This document shows, piece by piece, positions 46,613 to 55,395 of a stretch of DNA of 64,000 bases. Numbering within the stretch: the first letter of the stretch is position 1; each line of letters begins with the position of its first letter. The DNA is from Streptomyces sp. NBC_01571. GTDB taxonomy: Bacteria > Actinomycetota > Actinomycetes > Streptomycetales > Streptomycetaceae. Made by a program: the position numbers and the translations under genes. The stretch lies in NCBI RefSeq assembly GCF_026339875.1, contig NZ_JAPEPZ010000001.1:7006001-7070000 (forward strand). Direction: 5' to 3'. Under the pieces are notes generated by a model. The model saw only the letters and a list, made by a program, of their open reading frames with translations, was not told the DNA's origin and ran no database searches.

Positions 46613-47539
46613 GTGCTGGGTCCCGTGATTCTCGCCGCGTCGCGCAGCGACCGCATGCGCCGTTTCGTGTCGGCGGCCCCCGGCACCAAGCAGGTGGTGG
46701 CCCGCTTCATCGCCGGTGAGAGCGTCGACCAGGTCGTCCCGGTCGTCCAGGACGCCGTAGCCAAGGGCCTCGCGGTCACCCTGGACGTGGTCGGCGAGGA
46801 CATCACCACGCGCGATCAGGCCTTCGCCGCCCGCGACGCCTACCTGGAGCTCATCGAGCACCTCAGGGAACTGGACCTCGGCACCAAGGCCGAGATGTCC
46901 GTCAAGCTCTCGATGTTCGGCCAGGCGCTGGACGGCGGCCACGAGCTGGCTCTCGCCAACGTCCGCCCGGTCGTCGAGGCCGCGGCCGCGATCGGCACCA
47001 CCGTCACGCTGGACGCCGAGGACCACACCACCCTCGACTCGATGTTCGCCATCCACGAGGAGCTGCGGAAGGACTTCCCCGCGACGGGCTGCGTCATCCA
47101 GGCCTACCTGTTCCGCACCGAGGCCGACGCCCGGCGCCTCGCCGCCAGCGGCAGCCGCGTACGCCTCGTGAAGGGCGCCTACAAGGAGCCCGCCGAGGTC
47201 GCCTACCAGGACAAGGCCGAGACCGACAAGGCGTACGTCCGGGTCCTGCGCATCCTGATGGAGGGCGAGGGCTACCCGATGATCGGGTCCCACGACCCGC
47301 GGCTGATCTCCATCGCCCAGGAACTGGCCCGCAAGGCCGGCCGCAAGCTCGACGAGTACGAGTTCCAGATGCTGTACGGCATCCGCGGCGAGGAGCACCT
47401 GCGGCTCGCCGCCGAGGGCCACCGCATGCGGGTCTACACCGCGTACGGCACCGACTGGTACGGCTACTTCATGCGCCGCCTCGCGGAGAAGCCCGCCAAC
47501 CTGCTCTTCTTCGCCCGCTCGATCCTCACCAAGGGCTGA
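46613..47539 (+). CDS. Proline dehydrogenase
   Basis: A 308-residue FAD-dependent monofunctional enzyme oxidising proline to pyrroline-5-carboxylate at the membrane. LGPVILAASRSDRMRRFVS begins the protein; barrel motifs include VTLDVVGEDITT, VSVKLSMFGQAL-like strand, VTLDAEDHTTLDSMF, RLVKGAYKEP (Lys for substrate) and YGIRGEEHLRLA with YGTDWYGYFMRRLAE. GTG 46613 has GTGGAGG 5 nt upstream. pruA follows after 35 nt, together converting proline to glutamate. Confidence 0.94.
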   Translation: MLGPVILAASRSDRMRRFVSAAPGTKQVVARFIAGESVDQVVPVVQDAVAKGLAVTLDVVGEDITTRDQAFAARDAYLELIEHLRELDLGTKAEMSVKLSMFGQALDGGHELALANVRPVVEAAAAIGTTVTLDAEDHTTLDSMFAIHEELRKDFPATGCVIQAYLFRTEADARRLAASGSRVRLVKGAYKEPAEVAYQDKAETDKAYVRVLRILMEGEGYPMIGSHDPRLISIAQELARKAGRKLDEYEFQMLYGIRGEEHLRLAAEGHRMRVYTAYGTDWYGYFMRRLAEKPANLLFFARSILTKG

Positions 47540-47574
47540 GTCCGAACCACCGCTCACTAAGGAGTACGGAACAC

Positions 47575-49206
47575 ATGGACGCTGTGACCCAGGTCCCCAC
47601 CCCCGTCAACGAGCCGGTGCACGGCTACGCCCCCGGCTCGCCGGAGCGCGCCCGTCTGGAGGCCAAGCTCAAGGAGCTGGCCGAGAACCCGATCGAGCTG
47701 TCGATGACCATCGGCGGCGAGAAGCGGCTCGGTGGCGGTGAGCGCTTCGAGGTCGTGCAGCCGCACAACCACAAGGCCGTCATCGGCACCGGTGCGCACG
47801 CCACCCGGGCCGACGCCCAGGACGCCATCGACGCGGCCCTCGCCGCCGCGCCCGCCTGGCGCGCGATGTCCTTCGACGACCGCGCCGCGATCATCCTGCG
47901 CGCGGCCGAGCTGCTGGCCGGCCCCTGGCGCGAGACCCTCGCGGCCTCCACGATGCTCGGCCAGTCGAAGACGGCCCAGCAGGCCGAGATCGACTGCCCG
48001 TGCGAACTTGTCGACTTCTGGCGCTTCAACGTCGCCTACGCCCGCCAGATCCTCGCCGAGCAGCCCCCGGCCAACTCGCCGGGCGTCTGGAACCGCCTCG
48101 ACCACCGCCCGCTCGAAGGCTTCGTCTACGCGATCACGCCCTTCAACTTCACGGCGATCGCGGGCAACCTGCCGACGGCTCCCGCGCTGATGGGCAACGT
48201 CGTCGTCTGGAAGCCGTCCCCGACCCAGACCCACGCCGCCGTGCTGCTGATGCAGCTCCTGGAGGAGGCCGGTCTGCCCAAGGGCGTCATCAACCTCGTC
48301 ACCGGTGACGGCATCGAGGTCTCCGAGGTGGCGCTGGAGCACCGCGATCTCGCGGGGATCCACTTCACCGGGTCGACCAAGACCTTCCAGTACCTGTGGA
48401 AGACGGTCGGCAACAACATCGAGAAGTACCGCTCCTACCCGCGCCTGGTGGGTGAGACCGGAGGCAAGGACTTCGTGGTCGCCCACCCGTCGGCCGACCG
48501 CGCGATCCTCAAGACGGCCCTGACCCGCGGTGCCTTCGAGTACCAGGGCCAGAAGTGCTCCGCGACCTCCCGCGCCTACATCCCGGCGTCGATCTGGAAC
48601 TCCGGGTTCAAGGAGGAGTTCGCGGCCGAGATCGACCAGCTGACCATGGGTGACGTCACCGACCTGTCGAACTTCATCGGCGCGGTCATCGACGAGCGGT
48701 CCTTCGCCAAGAACAAGGCGGCGATCGACCGGGCGAAGTCCGACCCGGCCTGCACGGTCGTCGCGGGCGGCTCGTACGACGACTCGGTCGGCTACTTCGT
48801 GCGTCCCACGGTCGTCGAGTGCTCGGACCCGGAGAACGAGGTCTTCAAGACGGAGTACTTCGGTCCGTTCCTCGCCGTGCACGTCTACGCGGACGACGAG
48901 TACGACGCGATGCTGACCCAGATGGAGTCGGCCTCCGACTACGCGCTGACCGGCTCGGTCGTCTCGGGCGACCGCGCGGCCGCCGCGTACACGATGGAGA
49001 AGCTCCGCTACGCCGCAGGCAACTTCTACATCAACGACAAGTCGACCGGCGCCGTCGTCGGCCAGCAGCCCTTCGGCGGCGGCCGTGCCTCCGGCACGAA
49101 CGACAAGGCGGGCGCCCCGCAGAACCTGATGCGCTGGACGCTGACCCGCGCCATCAAGGAGACGCTGGTCCCGCCGACCGACTACACGTACCCCCACATG
49201 GGCTGA
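47575..49206 (+). CDS. pruA: L-glutamate gamma-semialdehyde dehydrogenase
   Basis: A 543-residue aldehyde dehydrogenase oxidising glutamate semialdehyde to glutamate. Family motifs: FVYAITPFNFTAIAGNLPTA, GVINLVTGDG, FTGSTKTFQYLWK, GETGGKDFVVAHPSAD (catalytic Glu), QGQKCSATSRAYIP (catalytic Cys) and INDKSTGAVVGQQPFGGG. These match the 1-pyrroline-5-carboxylate dehydrogenase type. Second gene of the proline operon; the 25-bp tandem repeat follows 50 nt after its stop. Confidence 0.96.
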   Translation: MDAVTQVPTPVNEPVHGYAPGSPERARLEAKLKELAENPIELSMTIGGEKRLGGGERFEVVQPHNHKAVIGTGAHATRADAQDAIDAALAAAPAWRAMSFDDRAAIILRAAELLAGPWRETLAASTMLGQSKTAQQAEIDCPCELVDFWRFNVAYARQILAEQPPANSPGVWNRLDHRPLEGFVYAITPFNFTAIAGNLPTAPALMGNVVVWKPSPTQTHAAVLLMQLLEEAGLPKGVINLVTGDGIEVSEVALEHRDLAGIHFTGSTKTFQYLWKTVGNNIEKYRSYPRLVGETGGKDFVVAHPSADRAILKTALTRGAFEYQGQKCSATSRAYIPASIWNSGFKEEFAAEIDQLTMGDVTDLSNFIGAVIDERSFAKNKAAIDRAKSDPACTVVAGGSYDDSVGYFVRPTVVECSDPENEVFKTEYFGPFLAVHVYADDEYDAMLTQMESASDYALTGSVVSGDRAAAAYTMEKLRYAAGNFYINDKSTGAVVGQQPFGGGRASGTNDKAGAPQNLMRWTLTRAIKETLVPPTDYTYPHMG

Positions 49207-49257
49207 CCCCCACGGGATGTCCGACGCGGGCCGGGCGTTCCCGGGGCCGTCGCCGCA

Positions 49258-49417
49258 CCGGCCGTTCCCTGCGGGGCCCGTGCCGGCCGTTCCCTGCGGG
49301 GCCCGTGCCGGCCGTTCCCTGCGGCGCCTGCACCGGCCGTTCCCTGCGGGGCCCGTGCCGGCCGTTCCCTGCGACGCCTGCACCGGCCGTTCCCCGCGAC
49401 GCCCGTGCCGGCCGCAC
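49258..49417. repeat. 25-bp tandem repeat, about six copies
   Basis: Units beginning CCGGCCGTTCCCTGCGGGGC start at 49258, 49283, 49308, 49333, 49358, 49383 and 49408 (partial), exactly 25 bp apart with few substitutions. It fills most of the 286-bp spacer between pruA and the acetyltransferase; no gene seen there. Confidence 0.88.
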
Positions 49418-49480
49418 CACCGCGCCGCCACGGCCGGCGGTCCGGCGTGCGAGGCGATCGACGGCCGTGGAGGGCGCCGG

Positions 49481-49486
49481 GATACT
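49481..49486 (+). promoter_or_regulatory. -10 element for leaderless AAC(2')-like gene
   Basis: GATACT ends 6 nt before the ATG at 49493; no Shine-Dalgarno sequence is present. Confidence 0.45.
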
Positions 49487-49492
49487 GGGCGG

Positions 49493-50059
49493 ATGGCCAC
49501 CCGACTGCGGACCGCCCACACCGCGGACCTCGCGCCCGCCGAACTCCACGCGGTCCGCGCCTTCCTGGACGACGCCTTCGGCGGGGACTTCGGTGACGAG
49601 GACTGGGACCACGGCCTCGGTGGCATCCACGCGCTCGTGCACGACGACGAGGGCCTCGCGGGCCACGGCTCCGTGATCCAGCGCCGGGTGCTGCACCGCG
49701 GACGCTCACTGCGGGTCGGCTACGTGGAGGCCGTGGGCGTCCGGGCCGACGTGCGCAGACGGGGGCTGGGCGGCCGGGTCATGGCGGCCCTGGAGCGGGT
49801 GATCGAGGGCTCGTACGCGTTGGGCGCGCTCTCCGCGAGCGAGGAGGGCGGCCCCCTGTACGCCGCCCGTGGCTGGCAGCGCTGGCCGGGCCGGATCTGC
49901 GCCCTGGGGCCGGGAGGCGTCGTGCGCCTGCCGGACGAGGAGGGCAGCACCTTCGTACGGCCCGTCGTCACCGCGGTTTCCCCCGGCCGCCCCCTGCACG
50001 GTGCCCTCGACCCGGCTCACGAACTGGTCTTCGACTGGCGGGAGGGCGACGTCCTGTGA
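49493..50059 (+). CDS. AAC(2')-like aminoglycoside N-acetyltransferase
   Basis: A 188-residue GNAT protein. The pattern through its length matches the AAC(2')-I family as I know it from mycobacteria: DDAFGGDFGDEDWDHGLGG, HALVHDDEGLAGHGSVIQRR, GYVEAVGVRADVRRRGLGG, YALGALSASEEGGPLYAARG and the closing DWREGDVL. Members acetylate the 2'-amino group of kanamycin, gentamicin or related drugs, but chromosomal mycobacterial versions may have cell-wall roles. Resistance is therefore a prediction. Leaderless -10 upstream; a decayed MFS gene lies 0.2 kb downstream. Confidence 0.86.
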   Translation: MATRLRTAHTADLAPAELHAVRAFLDDAFGGDFGDEDWDHGLGGIHALVHDDEGLAGHGSVIQRRVLHRGRSLRVGYVEAVGVRADVRRRGLGGRVMAALERVIEGSYALGALSASEEGGPLYAARGWQRWPGRICALGPGGVVRLPDEEGSTFVRPVVTAVSPGRPLHGALDPAHELVFDWREGDVL

Positions 50060-50280
50060 CCGGCACCCCGACGCGCCCCGCGAGGCCGGGTCTCGTCCCG
50101 ACGACATCCTCGTAGTGGTACGCAGCCGGGGGCGCGGCGCGCCTGCCCTCCTGACCGAGCCCGCCGATCCGCACCGACGTCCGCGCGGACCAGCGCCGGC
50201 GGGAGGTGTCGACCGGAGCTTCCGACGGTGCCGACCCCTGCCGTCCGGCCCGTGCCGATCCGTGTCTTCGGGGCAGGCGC

Positions 50281-50550
50281 GCGACGTCGCCGGTCACGAT
50301 CGCCTTCAGCGAGACCGCGCCGGAGCGGCTGCGCGACGCCAACGCGCTCTTCGCGACCTCCCACCAGTTGGCCGTGGGCCTGGGGATGACCGTCGCCTCG
50401 GTCGCGCTGCGCGGGGGAGCGGCGCTGACGGACGCGCCGCGTTCGGCGTACGCCGTCGCGTTCGTGGCGCTCGGCGCGCTCTGACTGCTGCCGACCCCGG
50501 GCGCCCTGCGGCTGCACCCCGCGGCGGGTGATGCCGCGCGGAGCGTCGGT
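50281..50550 (+). pseudogene. Remnant of an MFS (DHA2-type) transporter
   Basis: The frame beginning near 50287 reads SPVTIAFSETAPERLRDANA, LFATSHQLAVGLGMTVASVA and then AYAVAFVALGAL before a TGA at 50482-50484; after the stop the same frame continues LLPTPGALRLHPAAGDAARS, as such transporters do near their C-terminus. The first 400 residues are missing, so this is a degraded 3' fragment with an internal stop. The spacer from 50060 to 50280 shows nothing coding. Confidence 0.66.
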
Positions 50551-50580
50551 GCTGGTCAGGCCGGGGTGACCCGATCCGCC

Positions 50581-50617
50581 GTCTCAGATAGTAGGAAGTC
50601 CGAGTAATTGTGGAGAC
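50581..50617. promoter_or_regulatory. Nested palindrome, operator candidate
   Basis: Outer arms GTCTC (50581-50585) and GAGAC (50613-50617) enclose TAGTAGGA-AG-TCCGAGTA (50589-50606), an imperfect 18-bp palindrome with 6 of 8 matching pairs. TTGTGG (50608-50613) within it could be a -35 for transcription of the leader that follows. AT-rich for this genome. Confidence 0.5.
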
Positions 50618-50640
50618 AGATGCTCCGTCCTCGCTTAGCT

Positions 50641-50811
50641 TGGTAGGAGCCGAACGTCTCGCTAGACCAAGCGAATGGCGGTCGTGAGCCGGCGCCCCTG
50701 GCAGGCAACCCCTGCGGCACCGCTCCCCGCCCCTTCCGGCGTCTCGTAATCCCTCACCGCACTTCCGGCCGCCCGTTCCGGGTCCTCCGGAGGCTAAGGA
50801 GTCGATTCATC
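50641..50811 (+). other. Structured leader before a tiny basic ORF
   Basis: About 170 nt with short complementary segments, including the block GAGCCGGC...CTGGCAGGCAACC (50686-50710), reminiscent of SAM-I/SAM-IV cores but lacking the expected P1 and P2 pairing, and CCTCCGGAGG (50785-50794) just before the ribosome binding site AAGGAG. It could be a regulatory leader; class unknown. Confidence 0.35.
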
Positions 50812-50940
50812 ATGGCCGAGACGACCGTCCGCCGAGTCCGTCACGTTTCCCGTTCGAGCGAGTCCGACCGCAAGAACGCGGCCGCCGCCCTCCAGCGAGC
50901 CCTGGACCGCAGGGACAACGGCGGTGAGACGGGCCACTGA
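50812..50940 (+). CDS. Tiny basic protein, 42 residues
   Basis: MAETTVRRVRHVSRSSESDR is followed by KNAAAALQRALDRRDNGGETGH. The first half is Arg-rich and the second half forms an amphipathic helix. Strong ribosome binding site (TAAGGAG, 10 nt upstream), codons ending in G or C, and a promoter-like palindrome 200 bp upstream suggest that it is translated. I recognise no family; it could be a nucleic-acid-binding peptide or a regulatory leader ORF with no surviving downstream gene, since the next gene on this strand is leuB at 52764. Confidence 0.5.
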   Translation: MAETTVRRVRHVSRSSESDRKNAAAALQRALDRRDNGGETGH

Positions 50941-51055
50941 GGCCCGCCCCCCCGTCCGCGCCGCGCGCCGGGCCCGTAGCCGGGTCCCGCGCGGTCCTGT
51001 GAGTTCGTCCGTCCCACGAGCCGGGAGCCGCACCCGAACGAGGTGCGGCGCGGGG

Positions 51056-52621
51056 TCACGCTCCGCGCCGCACCTCGAAGTAGTCGATCCGCCTGCCGTT
51101 CTGGGCGAGCGCCGACACCTTGAGCTTCGGTGTCGCGCCGGTCTCCGCCTCCACCGAGAGGAAGGAGTACCCGGTGTAGCGCACGCGCGACCACTCCACG
51201 GTGTCGTGCTGCTGCTGCCGCGCCTTCGTCCAGTGGAAGGTCTTGACCGGCTCGTGGCGCGTGGTCTTCCCCTCGTAGCTGTCCTCCACCCCGGCGGGGA
51301 AGCGGTACAGGCTCTTGCCCGCCCCGCCCGCCGTGACGTACACGATCCCGTCCCGAGTCGGATCGGTCGACGCGCCGACCGGCACCGGCCTGCCCACCCT
51401 GCCGTCCTTGACGGCGTCGGTGCGCTCGTACACGTGGTTGTGCCCGTTGATCACCAGGTCCACCTGGTGCTTTGTGAACAGCGGGAGCCAGGCGTCCCGC
51501 ACGCCGCCGTCGGAGGCGTGGGTCGAGGTCGAGTAGGCACAGTGGTGGAAGAAGACCACCACGAAGTCGACGCTCCCGCGCAGTTCACCGAGCCGCCGGT
51601 CGAGCCACGCCGTCTGCCGGCCGTCCGTGTAGCCCTTGTTGGCGGGGATCTCGTACGACACGTCGTTCGCGTCCAGTGCCACGATCCCGACGTTGCCGTA
51701 GGTGAAGGAGTACACGCCCGGCGCCCGGCGCGCGTCGAAGCCGTTGTCCGGGAGGGACCAGCGCGCCGACTGGCCGCCGTACCCGTTCGGCGAGTACCAG
51801 GCCTCCATGTCGTGGTTGCCGGTCGTCACCATCCACGGCACCGATCCCGCCACCGACTCGGTCTGCTTGAGGAACAGGTCCCAGGCGCTGGGGTCGTAGA
51901 TGTCGGACTTCGCGCCGAGGCCCACCGAGTCCGCGTAGCAGATGTCGCCCGCGTGCAGATGGAAGGCCGGGTGCCGGCCGAGGAGCACCTTGTCGTTGGC
52001 GAGCGCGTCGGGGGTGACGCCCTGGTCGCCGAAGGCGGTGAAGACGAACTTCTCCGGACTCGCGGGCGCGGTACGGAAGGAGCCGACCGTGGAGTGCCGC
52101 TCCCGGGACGCCGGGTCGAACCCCTCGTGGCCGACTCCGTAGTAGTACGTCGTGCCGGGCCGCAGGTTGTCCAGCGCCGCGTGCAGGTAGTACTGGTCCA
52201 GCGCGAACCGCTGACCGGTGAGGCCCGGCGTGTGCAGGTCACGGACCTCCGCCTCGATCCGCCGGCTCAGCCCCCAGGGCGTCAGCCCCACCCGTACGTA
52301 GGGCTTCCGGACCGCCAGGGGCACCTGCCAGGAGATCCGCATCTGGGTCTTCGGGTCCGCGCCGAAGGCGAGATGGCGTCCGAAGGGCGTGACGGCGGAA
52401 CCGTGCGCCTGCCCGGTGGCGGAGCCCGCCCTCGGGGCGGACACGCGCGCCGGGCTCTTCGGACCGGACGCGCAGCCGGCCAGCAGCCCACCGCCGGCGA
52501 AGGCGCCCGCCGCGGTCAGCGCGCGGCGCCGGGTGAGCTTCGTCCGCAGGTACTCGTGCTGCTCGGCCATGCTCATACGGCGCGCGAGCTGCTCGGGAAT
52601 GCCGACGTCGGGAGTGTCCAT
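51056..52621 (-). CDS. Purple acid phosphatase-like metallophosphoesterase lipoprotein
   Basis: A 521-residue exported protein. A 27-residue N-region leads to TRRRALTAAGAFAGGGLLAGC, a Tat-type signal with a lipobox, so a membrane-attached lipoprotein is likely. After an N-terminal fibronectin-like domain (MRISWQVPLAV...VRVGLTPWG) come the five metallophosphoesterase motifs of the PAP type: FGDQG, GDICYAD, GNHDME, FFHHCAYS and NGHNHVYER. These hydrolyse phosphomonoesters with a dinuclear metal centre outside the cell. Divergent from leuB with 142 bp between starts; no obvious PHO box noticed. Confidence 0.88.
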   Translation of the reverse strand: MDTPDVGIPEQLARRMSMAEQHEYLRTKLTRRRALTAAGAFAGGGLLAGCASGPKSPARVSAPRAGSATGQAHGSAVTPFGRHLAFGADPKTQMRISWQVPLAVRKPYVRVGLTPWGLSRRIEAEVRDLHTPGLTGQRFALDQYYLHAALDNLRPGTTYYYGVGHEGFDPASRERHSTVGSFRTAPASPEKFVFTAFGDQGVTPDALANDKVLLGRHPAFHLHAGDICYADSVGLGAKSDIYDPSAWDLFLKQTESVAGSVPWMVTTGNHDMEAWYSPNGYGGQSARWSLPDNGFDARRAPGVYSFTYGNVGIVALDANDVSYEIPANKGYTDGRQTAWLDRRLGELRGSVDFVVVFFHHCAYSTSTHASDGGVRDAWLPLFTKHQVDLVINGHNHVYERTDAVKDGRVGRPVPVGASTDPTRDGIVYVTAGGAGKSLYRFPAGVEDSYEGKTTRHEPVKTFHWTKARQQQHDTVEWSRVRYTGYSFLSVEAETGATPKLKVSALAQNGRRIDYFEVRRGA

Positions 52622-52708
52622 GTTTGAGAACTTCCCAGCGAGGTCCAACGGGGGCCCTACATACGGGTGAACGGAGGGCGTCGGGTTGGCGTGCGGCGGC
52701 ACCGACTC

Positions 52709-52757
52709 GTCCGTATGGCGGACACGTCGTGTCATCCCATGGGACAGGGAGTACGGT
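52709..52757. promoter_or_regulatory. leuB promoter and operator candidates
   Basis: TACGGT (52752-52757) ends 6 nt before the leuB ATG, predicting a leaderless mRNA. Upstream are GTCCG-n5-CGGAC (52709-52723) and GACAC-GTC-GTGTC (52721-52733), overlapping palindromes. NdgR/AreB, an IclR-type regulator, is known to bind leucine-gene promoters in Streptomyces, so these are candidate sites; not proven. Confidence 0.45.
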
Positions 52758-52763
52758 GCCTTC

Positions 52764-53807
52764 ATGTCTCGCAGCATCAATCTCGCAGTGATCCCCGGTG
52801 ACGGCATCGGCCAGGAGGTCGTGGCCCAGGGGCTGAAGGTGCTCTCCGCCGTCCTTCCGCAGGATGTGAAGCTGGAGACCAAGGACTTCGACTTCGGCGC
52901 CCGGCGGTACCACGCGACCGGGGAGACCCTCACCGAGGCCGACCTCGACGCCCTGAAGCAGCACGACGCGATCCTGCTCGGCGCGATCGGCGACCCCTCG
53001 GTCCCGTCCGGCGTCCTGGAGCGGGGCTTCCTGCTCAAACTGCGCTTCGCCTTCGACCACCACGTCAACCTGCGTCCCTCGAAGCTGCTCCCCGGGGTCG
53101 CCACCCCGCTGGCCGGCCAGCCCGAGATCGACTTCGTGGTGGTCCGCGAGGGCACCGAGGGCCCCTACACCGGCAACGGCGGCACCATCCGCAAGGGCAC
53201 CGAGCACGAGGTCGCCACCGAGGTCTCCGTCAACACGGCCTTCGGCGTCGAGCGTGTCGTCCGCGACGCCTTCGCCCGCGCCCAGGCCCGCCCGCGCAAG
53301 AAGCTGGCGCTCATCCACAAGAACAACGTGCTGACCTTCGCCGGTCACCTGTGGACGAACGTCTTCAACAAGGTGGCCGAGGAGTTCCCCGAGGTCACCA
53401 CCGAGTACATGCACGTGGACGCGGCGACGATCTACCTCGTCACGCAGCCCGAGCGCTTCGACGTGATCGTCACCGACAACCTCTTCGGCGACATCATCAC
53501 CGACCTCGCCGCGGCCGTCTCCGGCGGCATCGGCGTCGCCGCCTCCGGCAACATCAACCCGAGCGGCGAGTTCCCCTCGATGTTCGAGCCCGTGCACGGC
53601 TCGGCGCCCGACATCGCGGGCCAGGGCAAGGCCGACCCCAGCGCCACCGTCCTGTCCGTCGCCCTCCTGCTGCGCCACCTCGGCTACGAGCCCGAGGCCG
53701 CCCGCATCGAGGACGCCGTCTCCGCCGACCTCGCCGAGCGCGTCGGGCAGCCCGCCCGCAGCACCGAGGAGATCGGCGACGCGCTCGCCGTACGAGTAGC
53801 CGGCTGA
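52764..53807 (+). CDS. leuB: 3-isopropylmalate dehydrogenase
   Basis: A 347-residue enzyme oxidising and decarboxylating 3-isopropylmalate in leucine synthesis. Motifs: [34 protein letters not shown] (substrate loop), [46 protein letters not shown] (metal Asp) and [19 protein letters not shown]. The actinobacterial type has shortened N-terminal loops like this. ATG 52764 is chosen from the -10 element. A strong U-tailed terminator follows. Confidence 0.95.
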   Translation: MSRSINLAVIPGDGIGQEVVAQGLKVLSAVLPQDVKLETKDFDFGARRYHATGETLTEADLDALKQHDAILLGAIGDPSVPSGVLERGFLLKLRFAFDHHVNLRPSKLLPGVATPLAGQPEIDFVVVREGTEGPYTGNGGTIRKGTEHEVATEVSVNTAFGVERVVRDAFARAQARPRKKLALIHKNNVLTFAGHLWTNVFNKVAEEFPEVTTEYMHVDAATIYLVTQPERFDVIVTDNLFGDIITDLAAAVSGGIGVAASGNINPSGEFPSMFEPVHGSAPDIAGQGKADPSATVLSVALLLRHLGYEPEAARIEDAVSADLAERVGQPARSTEEIGDALAVRVAG

Positions 53808-53833
53808 CCCCGCGCGCTCACCCCAACGAAGCA

Positions 53834-53869
53834 GCCGCCGGGTCGCAACAGCGCCCGGCGGCTTTTCTT
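53834..53869 (+). terminator. U-tailed terminator after leuB
   Basis: GCCGCCGGG (53834-53842) and CCCGGCGGC (53854-53862) with an 11-nt loop, followed by TTTTCTT. Among the clearest intrinsic terminators in the window. Confidence 0.92.
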
Positions 53870-54081
53870 CTGCCCTCGCCGGGTGCCACCATCAACCCCT
53901 GGGCAACCCCATGGGCCGCATTCACCCCGTTTTCGTCCACGGCCCCGACCGCGCGATACTCGCGCGATAATCGAACGCGGAGCCGCCGAATGAGGGAATG
54001 CTCGGACGTCCTAGCACTGGCCACTGGCAGTACAGGCGTGAGCGCGGCCCGTCACACACAACCGGTGAAGGACAACCACTC

Positions 54082-55188
54082 ATGACGACGCCCACGATCG
54101 AGCTCAAGCCCTCTTCGCAGCCCCGCTCGGATGCGGAGCGCGAGGCCCTGCTCACCAGCCCCGGGTTCGGCCGCCACTTCACCGACCACATGGTGACGAT
54201 CAAGTGGACCGAGGGCCGCGGCTGGCACGACGGTCAGCTCGTTCCGTACGGCCCGCTCTCCCTCGACCCGGCGAACATGACCCTGCACTACGCGCAGGAG
54301 ATCTTCGAGGGCCTCAAGGCCTACCGTCAGCCCGACGGCTCCGTCGCCACCTTCCGCCCGGACAAGAACGCCCGCCGCTTCCAGGCCTCCGCCCGCCGCC
54401 TCGGCATGCCGGAGCTGCCGGTGGAGACGTTCATCGAGGCCTGTGACGTGCTGGTCCAGCAGGACAGGGCCTGGGTCCCGGCGCACGGCGGCGAGGAGTC
54501 CCTCTACCTCCGCCCGTTCATGATCGCGACCGAGGTCGGGCTCGGGGTGAAGCCCGCCAACGAGTACCTGTTCCTCGTCATCGCCTCCCCGGCCGGCGCC
54601 TACTTCCCCGGCGGCGTGAAGCCCGTGTCCATCTGGCTCTCCGAGGACCGCGTGCGCGCCGTCCCCGGCGGCATGGGCGACGCCAAGACCGGCGGCAACT
54701 ACGCCGCCTCGCTGCTCGCGCAGGCCGAGGCCGCCGCCAAGGGCTGCGACCAGGTCTGCTACCTCGACGCGGTCGAGCACCAGTGGATCGAGGAGCTCGG
54801 CGGCATGAACCTGTACTTCGTGTACGGCGGCGCGTCCGGTGAGAAGCCGGTGATCGTCACCCCTTCGCTCACCGGTTCCATCCTGGAGGGCGTCACCCGC
54901 GACTCCCTGCTCACCGTGGCCCGCGACCTCGGCTACGAGTCCCGTGAGGGACGTGTCTCCATCGACCAGTGGCAGCGCGACGCCGAGAACGGCACGCTGA
55001 CCGAGGTCTTCGCCTGCGGCACCGCGGCGGTCATCACCCCCGTCGGCACGGTCAAGCGCACGGGCGCCGAGTGGAAGCAGTCCGGCGGCGAGCCCGGCGA
55101 GGTCACCATGAAGCTGCGCGAGGCCCTCCTCGACATCCAGCGCGGCATCAGCACGGACCAGCACGGCTGGATGCACCCGCTGGGCTAG
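54082..55188 (+). CDS. ilvE: Branched-chain amino acid aminotransferase
   Basis: A 368-residue fold-type IV PLP enzyme that makes Val, Leu and Ile from their keto acids. [14 protein letters not shown] is near the N-terminus, [15 protein letters not shown] follows, the PLP lysine is K202 in [12 protein letters not shown], and [19 protein letters not shown] and [18 protein letters not shown] complete the family signature. ATG 54082 has GAAGGA 9 nt upstream. It stands alone behind a leuB terminator; a hairpin terminator follows. With ilvBNC and leuB the window holds most of the local BCAA genes. Confidence 0.96.
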   Translation: MTTPTIELKPSSQPRSDAEREALLTSPGFGRHFTDHMVTIKWTEGRGWHDGQLVPYGPLSLDPANMTLHYAQEIFEGLKAYRQPDGSVATFRPDKNARRFQASARRLGMPELPVETFIEACDVLVQQDRAWVPAHGGEESLYLRPFMIATEVGLGVKPANEYLFLVIASPAGAYFPGGVKPVSIWLSEDRVRAVPGGMGDAKTGGNYAASLLAQAEAAAKGCDQVCYLDAVEHQWIEELGGMNLYFVYGGASGEKPVIVTPSLTGSILEGVTRDSLLTVARDLGYESREGRVSIDQWQRDAENGTLTEVFACGTAAVITPVGTVKRTGAEWKQSGGEPGEVTMKLREALLDIQRGISTDQHGWMHPLG

Positions 55189-55254
55189 GCCGGCTCTCTC
55201 CCCGGGCCCTCGCGTCCCTCGCGTCCGTCGTTCCCCGGCGATCCACGCGTCCCA

Positions 55255-55291
55255 CCGGTCCCCGTCTCCTCGACAGGAGTGCGGGGACCGG
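55255..55291 (+). terminator. Terminator after ilvE
   Basis: CCGGTCCCCG (55255-55264) and CGGGGACCGG (55282-55291), with an inner CTCCT-CGAC-AGGAG stem making one long hairpin. Confidence 0.88.
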
Positions 55292-55395
55292 CTGTTCGTT
55301 CGACGCGTAGCGGCTCCGCGACACGGGTATCCAGAGATTCCACGGGGGAGCGTGCCGTCCTCCCGTGTGCCCGCACGGCCACGGAGGGAGCGCAG

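Noticed and set aside
50641..50811. Possible SAM-I/SAM-IV riboswitch
   Set aside because: GGCAGGCAACC resembles the core, but the expected P1 and P2 stems and the downstream junction do not appear, and no methionine gene follows. Kept only as an unclassified leader.
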